Source: Nemertoderma westbladi (Eukaryota; Xenacoelomorpha; Nemertodermatida; Nemertodermatidae). From it: 43,640 nt of DNA. The stretch spans positions 1-43,640 of the forward strand of contig JAUCBJ010004433.1 of assembly GCA_032718475.1 (NCBI GenBank), in the 5' to 3' direction. Both the position numbers and the translations under genes were made by a program. Positions 25,101 to 35,380 of this stretch are shown here, piece by piece; positions within the stretch are counted from its first letter, which is position 1; each line of letters opens with the position of its first letter. Under the pieces are notes generated by a model, which ran no database searches, was not told the DNA's origin, and saw only the letters and a list, made by a program, of their open reading frames with translations.

Positions 25101-28100
25101 GCTGTAAACCGTGCCAAGATCGCTGGGTAAACCCTGCCAAGATCGCTGGGTAAACCGTGCCGAGATCGCTGGGTAGACCGTGCCAAGATCGCTGGGAAAA
25201 CCGTGCCGAGATCGCTGGGTAAACCGTGCCAAGATCGCTGTAAACCGTGCCAAGATCGCTGGGTAAACCCTGCCAAGATCGCTGGGTAAACCGTGCCGAG
25301 ATCGCTGGGTAAACCGTGCCAAGATCGCTGTAAACCGTGCCAAGATCGCTGGGTAAACCCTGCCAAGATCGCTGGGTAAACCGTGCCGAGATCGCTGGGT
25401 AAACCGTGCCAAGATCGCTGTGTAAACCGTGCCAAGATCGCTGGGTAAACCGTGCCGAGATCGCTGGGTAAACCGTGCCAAGATCGCTGTAAACCGTGCC
25501 AAGATCGCTGGGTAAACCCTGCCAAGATCGCTGGGTAAACCGTGCCGAGATCGCTGGGTAGACCGTGATAAGATCGCTGGGTAAACCGTGCCGAGATCGC
25601 TGGGTAGACCGTGCCAAGATCGCTGGGTAAACCGTGATAAGATCGCTGGGTAAACCGTGCCGAGATCGCTGGGTAGACCGTGCCAAGATCGCTGGGTAAA
25701 CCGTGCCGAGATCGCTGGGTAAACCGTGCCGAGATTGCTGGGTAAACCGTGCAAGGGATCGCTGGGTAAACCGTGCCAAGATCGCTGGGTAAACCGTGCC
25801 GAGATCGCTGGGTAGACCGTGCCAAGATCGCTGGGTAAACCGTGCCGAGATCGCTGGGTAAACCGTGCCGAGATTGCTGGGTAAACCGTGCAAGGGATCG
25901 CTGTAAACCGTGCCCAGATCGCTGGGTAAATCGTGCCAAGATCGCTGGGTAAACCGTGCCGAGATCGCTGGGTAAACCGTGCCAAGATCGCTGGGTAAAC
26001 CGTGCCGAGATCGCTGGGTAAACCGTGCCAAGATCGCTGGGTAAACCGTGCCAAGATCGCTGGGTAAACCGTGATAAGATCGCTGGGTAAACCGTGCCCA
26101 GATCGCTGGGTAGACCGTGCCAAGATCGCTGGGTAAACCGTGCCGAGATCGCTGGGTAAACCGTGCCGAGATTGCTGGGTAAACCGTGCAAGGGATCGCT
26201 GTAAACCGTGCCCAGATCGCTGGGTAAATCGTGCCAAGATCGCTGGGTAAACCGTGCCGAGATCGCTGGGTAAACCGTGCCCAGATCGCTGGGTAAATCG
26301 TGCCGGGATCGCTGTAAACCGTGCCGGGATCGCTGTAAACCGTGCCAAGATCGCTGGGTAAACCCTGCCAAGATCGCTGGGTAAACCGTGCCGAGATCGC
26401 TGGGTAGACCGTGCCGAGATCGCTGGGTAGACCGTGCCAAGATCGCTGGGTAAACCCTGCCAAGATCGCTGGGTAAACCGTGCCCAGATCGCTGGGTAGA
26501 CCGTGCCAAGATCGCTGGGTAAACCGTGCCGAGATCGCTGGGTAAACCGTGCCGAGATTGCTGGGTAAACCGTGCAAGGGATCGCTGTAAACCGTGCCCA
26601 GATCGCTGGGTAAATCGTGCCAAGATCGCTGGGTAAACCGTGCCGAGATCGCTGGGTAAACCGTGCCCAGATCGCTGGGTAAATCGTGCCGGGATCGCTG
26701 TAAACCGTGCCGGGATCGCTGTAAATCGTGCCAAGATCGCTGTGTAAACCGTGCCGAGATCGCTGGGTAAACCGTGCCAAGATCGCTGGGTAAACCGTGC
26801 CAAGATCGCTGGGTAAACCGTGATAAGATCGCTGGGTAAACCGTGATAAGATCGCTGGGTAAACCGTGCCCAGATCGCTGGGTAGACCGTGCCAAGATCG
26901 CTGGGTAAACCGTGCCGAGATCGCTGGGTAAACCGTGCCGAGATTGCTGGGTAAACCGTGCAAGGGATCGCTGTAAACCGTGCCCAGATCGCTGGGTAAA
27001 TCGTGCCAAGATCGCTGGGTAAACCGTGCCGAGATCGCTGGGTAAACCGTGCCCAGATCGCTGGGTAAATCGTGCAAGGGATCGCTGTAAACCGTGCCGG
27101 GATCGCTGTAAACCGTGCCAAGATCGCTGGGTAAACCCTGCCAAGATCGCTGGGTAAACCGTGCCGAGATCGCTGGGTAAACCGTGCCGAGATCGCTGGG
27201 TAAACCGTGCCAAGATCGCTGGGTAAACCCTGCCAAGATCGCTGGGTAAACCGTGCAAGGGATCGCTGTAAACCGTGCCCAGATCGCTGGGTAAACCGTG
27301 CCAAGATCGCTGGGTAAACCGTGCCAAGATCGCTGGGTAAACCGTGCCAAGATCGCTGGGTAAACCGTGCCGAGATCGCTGGGTAAACCGTGCCAAGATC
27401 GCTGGGTAAACCGTGCCAAGATCGCTGGGTAAACCGTGCCAAGATCGCTGGGTAAACCGTGCCAAGATCGCTGGGTAAACCGTGCCGAGATCGCTGGGTA
27501 AACCGTGCCAAGATCGCTGTAAACCGTGCCAAGATCGCTGGGTAAACCCTGCCAAGATCGCTGGGTAAACCGTGCCGAGATCGCTGGGTAAACCGTGCCA
27601 AGATCGCTGGGTAAACCGTGCCGAGATCGCTGGGTAAACCGTGCCGAGATCGCTGGGTAAACCGTGCCAAGATCGCTGGGTAAACCGTGCCAAGATCGCT
27701 GGGTAAACCGTGCCAAGATCGCTGGGTAAACCGTGCCAAGATCGCTGGGTAAACCGTGCCAAGATCGCTGGGTAAACCGTGCCGAGATCGCTGGGTAAAC
27801 CGTGCCAAGATCGCTGGGTAAACCGTGCCAAGATCGCTGGGTAAACCGTGCCGAGATCGCTGGGTAAACCGTGCCAAGATCGCTGTAAACCGTGCCAAGA
27901 TCGCTGGGTAAACCCTGCCAAGATCGCTGGGTAAACCGTGCCGAGATCGCTGGGTAAACCGTGATAAGATCGCTGGGTAAACCGTGCCGAGATCGCTGGG
28001 TAAACCGTGCCAAGATCGCTGGGTAAACCGTGATAAGATCGCTGGGTAAACCGTGCCGAGATCGCTGGGTAAACCGTGCCAAGATCGCTGGGTAAACCGT

Positions 28101-31100
28101 GCCGAGATCGCTGGGTAAACCGTGCCGAGATCGCTGGGTAAACCGTGCCAAGATCGCTGGGTAAACCGTGCCAAGATCGCTGGGTAAACCGTGCCGAGAT
28201 CGCTGGGTAAACCGTGCCAAGATCGCTGGGTAAACCGTGCCGAGATCGCTGGGTAAACCGTGCCGAGATCGCTGGGTAAACCGTGCAAGATCGCTGGGTA
28301 AACCGTGCCCAGATCGCTGGGTAAACCGTGCCAAGATCGCTGGGTAAACCGTGCCGAGATCGCTGGGTAAACCGTGCCAAGATCGCTGGGTAAACCGTGC
28401 CGAGATCGCTGGGTAAACCGTGCCAAGATCGCTGGGTAAACCGTGCCAGATCGCTGGGTAAACCGTGCCAAGATCGCTGGGTAAACCGTGCCAGAGATCG
28501 CTGGGTAAACCGTGCCGAGATCGCTGGGTAAACCGTGCCGAGATCGCTGGGTAAACCGTGCCGAGATCGCTGGGTAAACCGTGCCAAGATCGCTGGGTAA
28601 ACCGTGCCAAGATCGCTGGGTAAACCGTGCCAAGATCGCTGGGTAAACCGTGCCGAGATCGCTGGGTAAACCGTGCCAAGATCGCTGGGTAAACCGTGCC
28701 AAGATCGCTGGGTAAACCGTGCCAAGATCGCTGGGTAAACCGTGCCAAGATCGCTGGGTAAACCGTGCCAAGATCGCTGGGTAAACCGTGCCAAGATCGC
28801 TGGGTAAACCGTGCCGAGATCGCTGGGTAAACCGTGCCGAGATCGCTGGGTAAACCGTGCAAGATCGCTGGGTAAACCGTGCCGAGATCGCTGGGTAAAC
28901 CGTGCAAGATCGCTGGGTAAACCGTGCCGAGATCGCTGGGTAAACCGTGCAAGATCGCTGGGTAAACCGTGCCCAGATCGCTGGGTAAACCGTGCCAAGA
29001 TCGCTGGGTAAACCGTGCCGAGATCGCTGGGTAAACCGTGATAAGATCGCTGGGTAAACCGTGCCGAGATCGCTGGGTAAACCGTGCCGAGATCGCTGGG
29101 TAAACCGTGCCGAGATCGCTGGGTAAACCGTGCCGAGATCGCTGGGTAAACCGTGCAAGATCGCTGGGTAAACCGTGCCGAGATCGCTGGGTAAACCGTG
29201 CAAGGGATCGCTGTAAACCGTGCCAAGATCGCTGGGTAAACCGTGCCAGAGATCGCTGGGTAAACCGTGCCGAGATCGCTGGGTAAACCGTGCCAAGATC
29301 GCTGGGTAAACCGTGCCGAGATCGCTGGGTAAACCGTGATAAGATCGCTGGGTAAACCGTGCCGAGATCGCTGGGTAAACCGTGCCAAGATCGCTGGGTA
29401 AACCGTGCCGAGATCGCTGGGTAAACCGTGCCGAGATCGCTGGGTAAACCGTGCCAAGATCGCTGGGTAAACCGTGCCAGATCGCTGGGTAAACCGTGCC
29501 AAGATCGCTGGGTAAACCGTGCAAGATCGCTGGGTAAACCGTGCCGAGATCGCTGGGTAAACCGTGCCAAGATCGCTGGGTAAACCGTGCCAAGATCGCT
29601 GGGTAAACCGTGCCAAGATCGCTGGGTAAACCGTGCCGAGATCGCTGGGTAAACCGTGATAAGATCGCTGGGTAAACCGTGCCGAGATCGCTGGGTAAAC
29701 CGTGCCGAGATCGCTGGGTAAACCGTGCCGAGATCGCTGGGTAAACCGTGCCAAGATCGCTGGGTAAACCGTGCCGAGATCGCTGGGTAAACCGTGCCAA
29801 GATCGCTGGGTAAACCGTGCCGAGATCGCTGGGTAAACCGTGCCGAGATCGCTGGGTAAACCGTGCCGAGATCGCTGGGTAAACCGTGCCAAGATCGCTG
29901 GGTAAACCGTGCCGAGATCGCTGGGTAAACCGTGCCGAGATCGCTGGGTAAACCGTGCAAGATCGCTGGGTAAACCGTGCCAAGATCGCTGGGTAAACCG
30001 TGCCAAGATCGCTGGGTAAACCGTGCCGAGATCGCTGGGTAAACCGTGCCGAGATCGCTGGGTAAACCGTGCCGAGATCGCTGGGTAAACCGTGCCGAGA
30101 TCGCTGGGTAAACCGTGCCAAGATCGCTGGGTAAACCGTGCCGAGATCGCTGGGTAAACCGTGCCAAGATCGCTGGGTAAACCGTGCCGAGATCGCTGGG
30201 TAAACCGTGCTGAGATCGCTGGGTAAACCGTGCCGAAGATCGCTGGGTAAACCGTGCCGAGATCGCTGGGTAAACCGTGCCGAGATCGCTGGGTAAACCG
30301 TGCCAAGATCGCTGGGTAAACCGTGCCAAGATCGCTGGGTAAACCGTGATAAGATCGCTGGGTAAACCGTGCCGAGATCGCTGGGTAAACCGTGCCGAGA
30401 TCGCTGGGTAAACCGTGCCAAGATCGCTGGGTAAACCGTGCCGAGATCGCTGGGTAAACCGTGCCGAGATCGCTGGGTAAACCGTGCCGAGATCGCTGGG
30501 TAAACCGTGCCAAGATCGCTGGGTAAACCGTGCCGAGATCGCTGGGTAAACCGTGCCAAGATCGCTGGGTAAACCGTGCCAAGATCGCTGGGTAAACCGT
30601 GCAAGATCGCTGGGTAAACCGTGCCAAGATCGCTGGGTAAACCGTGCCAAGATCGCTGGGTAAACCGTGCCAAGATCGCTGGGTAAACCGTGCCAAGATC
30701 GCTGGGTAAACCGTGCCGAGATCGCTGGGTAAACCGTGATAAGATCGCTGGGTAAACCGTGCCAAGATCGCTGGGTAAACCGTGCCGAGATCGCTGGGTA
30801 AACCGTGCCGAGATCGCTGGGTAAACCGTGCAAGATCGCTGGGTAAACCGTGCCCAGATCGCTGGGTAAACCGTGCCAAGATCGCTGGGTAAACCGTGAT
30901 AAGATCGCTGGGTAAACCGTGCCGAGATCGCTGGGTAAACCGTGCCGAGATCGCTGGGTAAACCGTGCCGAGATCGCTGGGTAAACCGTGCCAGAGATCG
31001 CTGGGTAAACCGTGCCCAGATCGCTGGGTAAACCGTGCCAAGATCGCTGGGTAAACCGTGCCGAGATCGCTGGGTAAACCGTGCCAAGATCGCTGGGTAA

Positions 31101-34100
31101 ACCGTGCCCAGATCGCTGGGTAAACCGTGCAAGATCGCTGGGTAAACCGTGCCCAGATCGCTGGGTAAACCGTGCCAAGATCGCTGGGTAAACCGTGCCG
31201 AGATCGCTGGGTAAACCGTGCCAAGATCGCTGGGTAAACCGTGCCGAGATCGCTGGGTAAACCGTGATAAGATCGCTGGGTAAACCGTGCCGAGATCGCT
31301 GGGTAAACCGTGCCGAGATCGCTGGGTAAACCGTGCCGAGATCGCTGGGTAAACCGTGCAAGATCGCTGGGTAAACCGTGCCCAGATCGCTGGGTAAACC
31401 GTGCCAAGATCGCTGGGTAAACCGTGCCGAGATCGCTGGGTAAACCGTGCCGAGATCGCTGGGTAAACCGTGCCGAGATCGCTGGGTAAACCGTGCCAAG
31501 ATCGCTGGGTAAACCGTGCCAAGATCGCTGGGTAAACCGTGCCGAGATCGCTGGGTAAACCGTGATAAGATCGCTGGGTAAATCGTGCCGAGATCGCTGG
31601 GTAAACCGTGCCAAGATCGCTGGGTAAACCGTGCCAAGATCGCTGGGTAAACCGTGCCGAGATCGCTGGGTAAACCGTGCCGAGATCGCTGGGTAAACCG
31701 TGCCGAGATCGCTGGGTAAACCGTGCCGAGATCGCTGGGTAAACCGTGCAAGATCGCTGGGTAAACCGTGCCCAGATCGCTGGGTAAACCGTGCCAAGAT
31801 CGCTGGGTAAACCGTGCCGAGATCGCTGGGTAAACCGTGCCGAGATCGCTGGGTAAACCGTGCCGAGATCGCTGGGTAAACCGTGCCGAGATCGCTGGGT
31901 AAACCGTGCCGAGATCGCTGGGTAAACCGTGCCGAGATCGCTGGGTAAACCGTGCAAGGGATCGCTGTAAACCGTGCCCAGATCGCTGGGTAAATCGTGC
32001 CAAGATCGCTGGGTAAACCGTGCCGAGATCGCTGGGTAAACCGTGCCGAGATCGCTGGGTAAACCGTGCCGAGATCGCTGGGTAAACCGTGCCAAGATCG
32101 CTAGGTAAACCGTGCCGAGATCGCTGGGTAAACCGTGCCAAGATCGCTGGGTAAACCGTGCCGAGATCGCTGGGTACACCGTGCTGAGATCGCTGGGTAA
32201 ACCGTGCGGAAATCGCTGGTTAAACCGTGCCGAGATCGCTGGGTAAACCGTGCCGAGATTGCTGGGTAAACCCTGCCAAGATCGCTGGGTAAACCGTGCC
32301 AAGATCGCTGGGTAAACCGTGATAAGATCGCTGGGTAAACCGTGCCGAGATCGCTGGGTAAACCGTGCCGAGATCGCGGGGTAAACCGTGCCACGATCGC
32401 TGGGTAAACCGGGCCGAGATCGCTGGGTAAATCGTGCCAAGATCGCTGGGTAAACCGTGCCAAGATCGCTGGGTAAACCGTGCCGAGATCGCTGGGTAAA
32501 CCGTGCCGAGATCGCTGGGTAAACCGGGCCGAGATCGCTGGGTAAACCGTGTCGAGATCGCTGGGTAAACCGTGATAAGATCGCTGGGTAAACCGTGCCG
32601 AGATCGCTGGGTAAACCGGGCCGAGATCGCTGGGTAAACCGTGCCACGATCGCTGGGTAAACCGTGCCACGATCGCTGGGTAAATCGTGCCAAGATCGCT
32701 GGGTAAACCGTGCCACGATCGCTGGGTAAACCGGGCCGAGATCGCTGGGTAAACCGTGTCGAGATCGCTGGGTAAACCGTGATAAGATCGCTGGGTAAAC
32801 CGTGCCGAGATCGCTGGGTAAACCGGGCCGAGATCGCTGGGTAAACCGTGTCGAGATCGCTGGGTAAACCGTGCCGAGATCGCTGGGTAAACCGTGTCAA
32901 GATCGCTGGGTAAACCGTGCCGAGATCGCTGGGTAAACCGGGCCGAGATCGCTGGGTAAACCGTGCCACGATCGCTGGGTAAACCGTGCCGAGATCGCTG
33001 GGTAAACCGGGCCGAGATCGCTGGGTAAACCGTGTCGAGATCGCTGGGTAAACCGTGATAAGATCGCTGGGTAAACCGTGCCAAGATCGCTGGGTAAACC
33101 GTGATAAGATCGCTGGGTAAACCGTGCCGAGATCGCTGGGTAAACCCTGCCACGATCGCTGGGTAAACCGTGCCGAGATCGCTGGGAAACCGTGCCAAGA
33201 TCGCTGGGTAAACCGTGATAAGATCGCTGGGTAAATCGTGCCCAGATTGCTGGGTAAACCCTGCCAAGATCGCTGGGTAAACCGTGATAAGATCGCTGGG
33301 TAAACCGAAAGCAAAATAAGTTGAAAAACGTTGAACTTAATATTTAACAATGTTAGCCTACTGCTACCAGTACATGTTAATATTTATATACTATTAATTT
33401 ATAATAGAAGTTATGTATTTATTTAATTATTTATTTTTCCCGACATTTAATTCCGAACTTATTTATCCGAAGGCCTACTTATGAATGTTGTTGTCTAACC
33501 CCTTATTTCCATCTTTCGTTTTCATTATCGCGTGTATTTTTTTTGGATTACCGGTATACATTCTTTCATTATTGTTGTATTTATATTTATCGTGAGGTCA
33601 TCAATATAATACCTACATATGGGGTGTCAAGTGACCAAGTTAATGACTCACCAAAAATAACGTGGTGGCCATCAAGCCATGGCGCCACTACCATCATGAT
33701 TGCGAACTGGCTCGTATTAGTGTTGGGGCCATAATTGGCCATGGCCACCCAACGTGGACCATAATGTTTCAGTTTGAAATTCTCGTCAGCGAATGTTCCA
33801 TTTCCACCATAGACACTACGACCTCCGGTTCCATTGCCGATTGTATAGTCACCGCCTTGGATAACAAAGTTCTTAATAACTCTATAAAATAAAATGTTAT
33901 GTAAGTAAATAAGTAGATAGTAAGTACCCTATTATAAGGTATACCTTGTGCGTTGTCATAGTTACTATGTTCGTAGTGCCACGCTGTGGTTTAATATTAT
34001 CTCCATGAAATGCAATCTAATGTGTTTAGATTCATTTTGTCATTTAAATAACTTATCGTATCGAGTCGTTACGTTCGTGAGAACGGCGCAGAGTTGTGAG

Positions 34101-35380
34101 AGTCAGAGAGGTGGGGATCACACCTGTTCCATTGGGTCTTACCAAAGTGAGATGGCTATTAGACACCTCCCGTTAAGAGTTCGATGAAGTGGACTGTATA
34201 GGAAGGGAAGTTGAGGCGAAAACAAATTGAGATCGTTGAGAACTGCCGGAACTATTATATCATTAGAATCAGTTAGAAGTTAAAAGATATTACAGAAATT
34301 GCAGAAATACTATTTTTACAGATAAAAATGCCGCTAAAAATATAAAACCTATAACTGTTGTAAAAGTCAGGGGCTACGGCAAGCAGAGGGTGAAGGTGCA
34401 AGAAGGTGAAGAAAGTGAGAAAACAGGCCCTTTTATAGCCAGATATTATGCAAATCGGGATCGGAACACCCTGAATGCTGATTGGTTGTAGTTCATCCCT
34501 GATTGGTCGGAGCTACTGGTTGGCCAAACAGTTACTTTTCGATCCTATTGCACCTCTATTGGCTGGCGAGGGCTGAGGTCGATGACATGGGTCATGTCCA
34601 ATGTCCATGTGACATAGAAATGTATCAGCGTTTGGCAAACCAAACGTGATCCCACTGGACAATCTACACAGTTCGATCTAAAAAGCACAATTAGAAACGT
34701 ATCGGCATTGGGCAAACCAAACGTGACACCACAGGACAAACCTATACGTTTGGATCCTAATTACAAATGTCTGTGTGAGACGAAAACGTGATCCCACTGA
34801 ACAACCCTACACGAGATTATTAACCTTTCGTTCACCGATACTGTAGGCTAAATCTAACTGAATGATAATGATTGTTATTAATAAATATCCGTAATAAATA
34901 TCTAACAAATCTATCTAATAAATATCTAGCACTTCGTATCTATAAATCTGGAAGATTAAAGCGTACAAACCTGTGCAACTTCGTTGATTTATAGCCGTTC
35001 CCAGCATCATTACCGCTGAGGGTTACAAAATTCTTCACGGTAATTGGAACAACATCACCAAACAAACCAAACACAATCCTTTCAGTTGGGGCGCCATTTA
35101 TCGATATGTCAAAGTATACTAAATCGGTAATCTTAATTTTATTCTCATCACTAGGAGGCTCTACTGGCGGTGCTTCTCTTGTGTTATCAGATGATTGGTC
35201 ATACCCGATAAATAGCTCATGTAATAAACGAATAACCAGACCAATAAGAATCACTGCTAGAAGAGACTTACACACATTGGAGGCTGTTAATCTACCCGGC
35301 CGGCCGTTCAGGTATACCTTTTTAAAATACATTATATAAAGTCGCCAAAATAAATATAAATAAAATAATATTTGGAACAT
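16001..35380 (-). CDS. Cyclophilin B-like peptidyl-prolyl cis-trans isomerase, three coding exons, 264 aa
   Basis: Join of 35380-34971, 33881-33652 and 16155-16001 on the minus strand. Phases agree: AG|A makes Arg137 and G|GT makes Gly214. Cyclophilins catalyse prolyl cis-trans isomerisation. Residues 38-56 form a hydrophobic segment ([15 protein letters not shown]) that fits a signal anchor, followed by a Pro/Glu/Asp-rich linker and a cyclophilin domain from about 85 to 255. Visible motifs include [62 protein letters not shown] and [15 protein letters not shown]. The C-terminus LPAIAE recalls the ends of secretory-pathway cyclophilin B proteins. Relative to cyclophilin A, Arg55, Phe60, Gln63, Asn102, Gln111, Trp121 and His126 are kept, but Met61 is Val143 and Phe113 is Ala197. 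The ATG at 35332 (residue 17) is an alternative start. I see no disabling mutation. Confidence 0.93.
16263..17420 (-). mobile_element. Decayed LINE (CR1/L2-like), RT from before motif A to the 3' tail
   Basis: On the minus strand from 17420 downward: [25 protein letters not shown] (motif A, broken here only for reading: [25 protein letters not shown]), a frameshift, [15 protein letters not shown] (motif B), and a small deletion that removes the residues after LSP. Next come [23 protein letters not shown] (motif C, YADD at 17079-17090) and [21 protein letters not shown]. The C-terminal part reads [23 protein letters not shown]. The 3' end is GGAATAAATAAA-like (plus strand about 16270-16298), typical of such LINEs. 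Frameshifts and stops show it is dead. Its upstream RT bases are the source of the adjoining 40-bp satellite. Confidence 0.85.
17419..20286 (-). repeat. Satellite array, 40-bp unit, derived from LINE RT coding sequence
   Basis: About 72 units of 40 bp (plus strand CGTTTCCTTTAGAGTACAGA followed by TGCACAGTTCAGTACCACTA). The unit next to the LINE is still in frame with it on the minus strand and encodes [12 protein letters not shown], the residues expected shortly before motif A. Since 40 is not a multiple of 3, each added copy shifts frame. Variants AGTACAG/AGTATAG alternate along the array. A variant pair (AATATAGATGAACAG) recurs at 19471, 19671 and 19871, a five-unit step. The last unit is cut inside ATGCACA and joins the next satellite directly. 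Confidence 0.95.
20287..21187 (+). repeat. Satellite array, 53-bp unit, 17 copies
   Basis: 901 bp, 17 units of 53 bp, built on ATTAAACAGTCTGACTGGAC followed by AGTCAATGAATGGGTCGATC and AGTCTAGACTGAA. Variants are AACAG/AATAG and GACTGAA/GATTGGA/GGCTGGA. It abuts the 40-bp array with no spacer and is followed after 7 bp by one isolated copy of the 23-bp satellite unit. Confidence 0.96.
21195..21221 (+). repeat. Isolated copy of the 23-bp satellite unit
   Basis: 27 bases (AAACCGTGATAAGATCGCTG then GGTAAAC) are identical to units of the large array that starts 1.77 kb to the right. The copy ends in the register needed to continue straight into the array at 22991. Confidence 0.9.
21296..21348 (-). 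repeat. Left arm of a 53-bp inverted repeat
   Basis: Read on the minus strand it starts ACATGCCCCATTTGCCCTAA and matches 21817-21869 at 48 of 53 positions. Both arms read as HAPFAL-E-YAKA-RLR in translation, so both may come from one dispersed family. Confidence 0.8.
21817..21869 (+). repeat. Right arm of the 53-bp inverted repeat
   Basis: Starts ACATGCCCCATTTGCTCTAT. It is the partner of 21296-21348 in opposite orientation, about 470 bp apart. The spacing fits a short inverted-repeat element or two opposed insertions. Confidence 0.8.
22991..33307 (-). repeat. Satellite array, 23-bp unit, about 10.3 kb
   Basis: Roughly 450 units of 23 bp (plus strand AAGATCGCTGGGTAAACCGT then GCC). Frequent variants are CCAAG, CCGAG, CCCAG and GATAAG, plus a shorter form GGGATCGCTGTAAACC. 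Because 23 is coprime with 3, three units (69 bp) cycle through all frames and encode the same 23-residue repeat, made of [16 protein letters not shown] and RFTQRSW. No minus-strand frame holds a stop, so three overlapping open frames of about 2900-3250 codons result. The plus strand has a TAA in one of every three units. It lies inside the cyclophilin intron. I treat it as non-coding satellite. Confidence 0.97.
33652..33881 (-). CDS. Cyclophilin exon 2 (catalytic core)
   Basis: The acceptor TTTTATAG ends at 33882 and the donor G|GTGAGT is at 33652/33651. The exon encodes 76 full codons carrying most of the active site: [40 protein letters not shown] and WLDGHHVIF. The residue after SQF, usually Phe in active cyclophilins, is Ala. 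Confidence 0.95.
34426..34562 (-). promoter_or_regulatory. Histone-type promoter-like cluster: three CCAAT boxes, octamer, TATA
   Basis: Read on the minus strand from 34562: CCAAT at 34562-34558, CCAAT at 34506-34502, CCAAT at 34485-34481, the octamer ATTTGCAT at 34455-34448, and GGCTATAAAAGGGCC at 34440-34426. Order and spacing match animal histone H2B promoters. No histone frame follows downstream. It lies inside cyclophilin intron 1 and points toward exon 2. Confidence 0.45.
34618..34835 (-). repeat. Three diverged tandem copies, about 70-77 bp each
   Basis: Copies begin at about 34618 (AAATGTATCAGC), 34695 (AAACGTATCGGC) and 34765 (AAATGTCTGTG). They share AACGTGA-CCCACTG-ACAA-CTACAC elements. 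They lie upstream of the promoter-like cluster in minus-strand sense. Confidence 0.6.
34971..35380 (-). CDS. Cyclophilin exon 1 (membrane anchor and N-terminal half)
   Basis: ATG at 35380-35378; donor CACAG|GTTTGT at 34971/34970. It encodes 136 codons plus two bases of Arg137. Order: aromatic N-terminus, basic stretch ([11 protein letters not shown]), hydrophobic helix at 38-56, acidic Pro-rich linker, then the cyclophilin fold start ([39 protein letters not shown]). Without splicing, the frame would add nine unrelated residues and stop, which supports the donor. Confidence 0.92.

Larger units (their letters stand above)
16156..33651 (-). other. Cyclophilin intron 2, 17,496 bp
   Basis: The donor is GTGAGT (33651-33646) and the acceptor is CTGTTTAG. 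The intron contains a decayed LINE in the same orientation as the gene (16263-17420), a 40-bp satellite, a 53-bp satellite, a 1.77-kb unique segment and the 10.3-kb 23-bp satellite. About 80% of it is tandem repeat. The remaining parts (16158-16262 and 33308-33651) are AT-rich with nothing recognised. Confidence 0.88.
33882..34970 (-). other. Cyclophilin intron 1, 1,089 bp
   Basis: Donor CAG|GTTTGT and acceptor TTTTATAG. It holds a promoter-like cluster (34426-34562) and three diverged 70-77-bp tandem copies (34618-34835). Nothing was recognised in the rest. Confidence 0.88.

Noticed and set aside
28811-29011. 66-codon plus-strand frame in the 23-bp array
   Set aside because: It arises where several units lost one base and so avoid the usual TAA; it is satellite.
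22839-32716. Three overlapping minus-strand open frames of 2938-3254 codons
   Set aside because: They are frame-shifted readings of one 23-bp satellite with no stop codon. They lie in an intron and have no codon or domain signal beyond the repeat.
22991-33307. CRISPR array
   Set aside because: The units follow each other without unique spacers, and the setting is eukaryotic. The same holds for the other arrays.
34100-34190. 5S rRNA-like stretch (GGGGATCACACCTGTTCC)
   Set aside because: Only a short segment resembles 5S rRNA; the rest does not match and no paired ends are visible.
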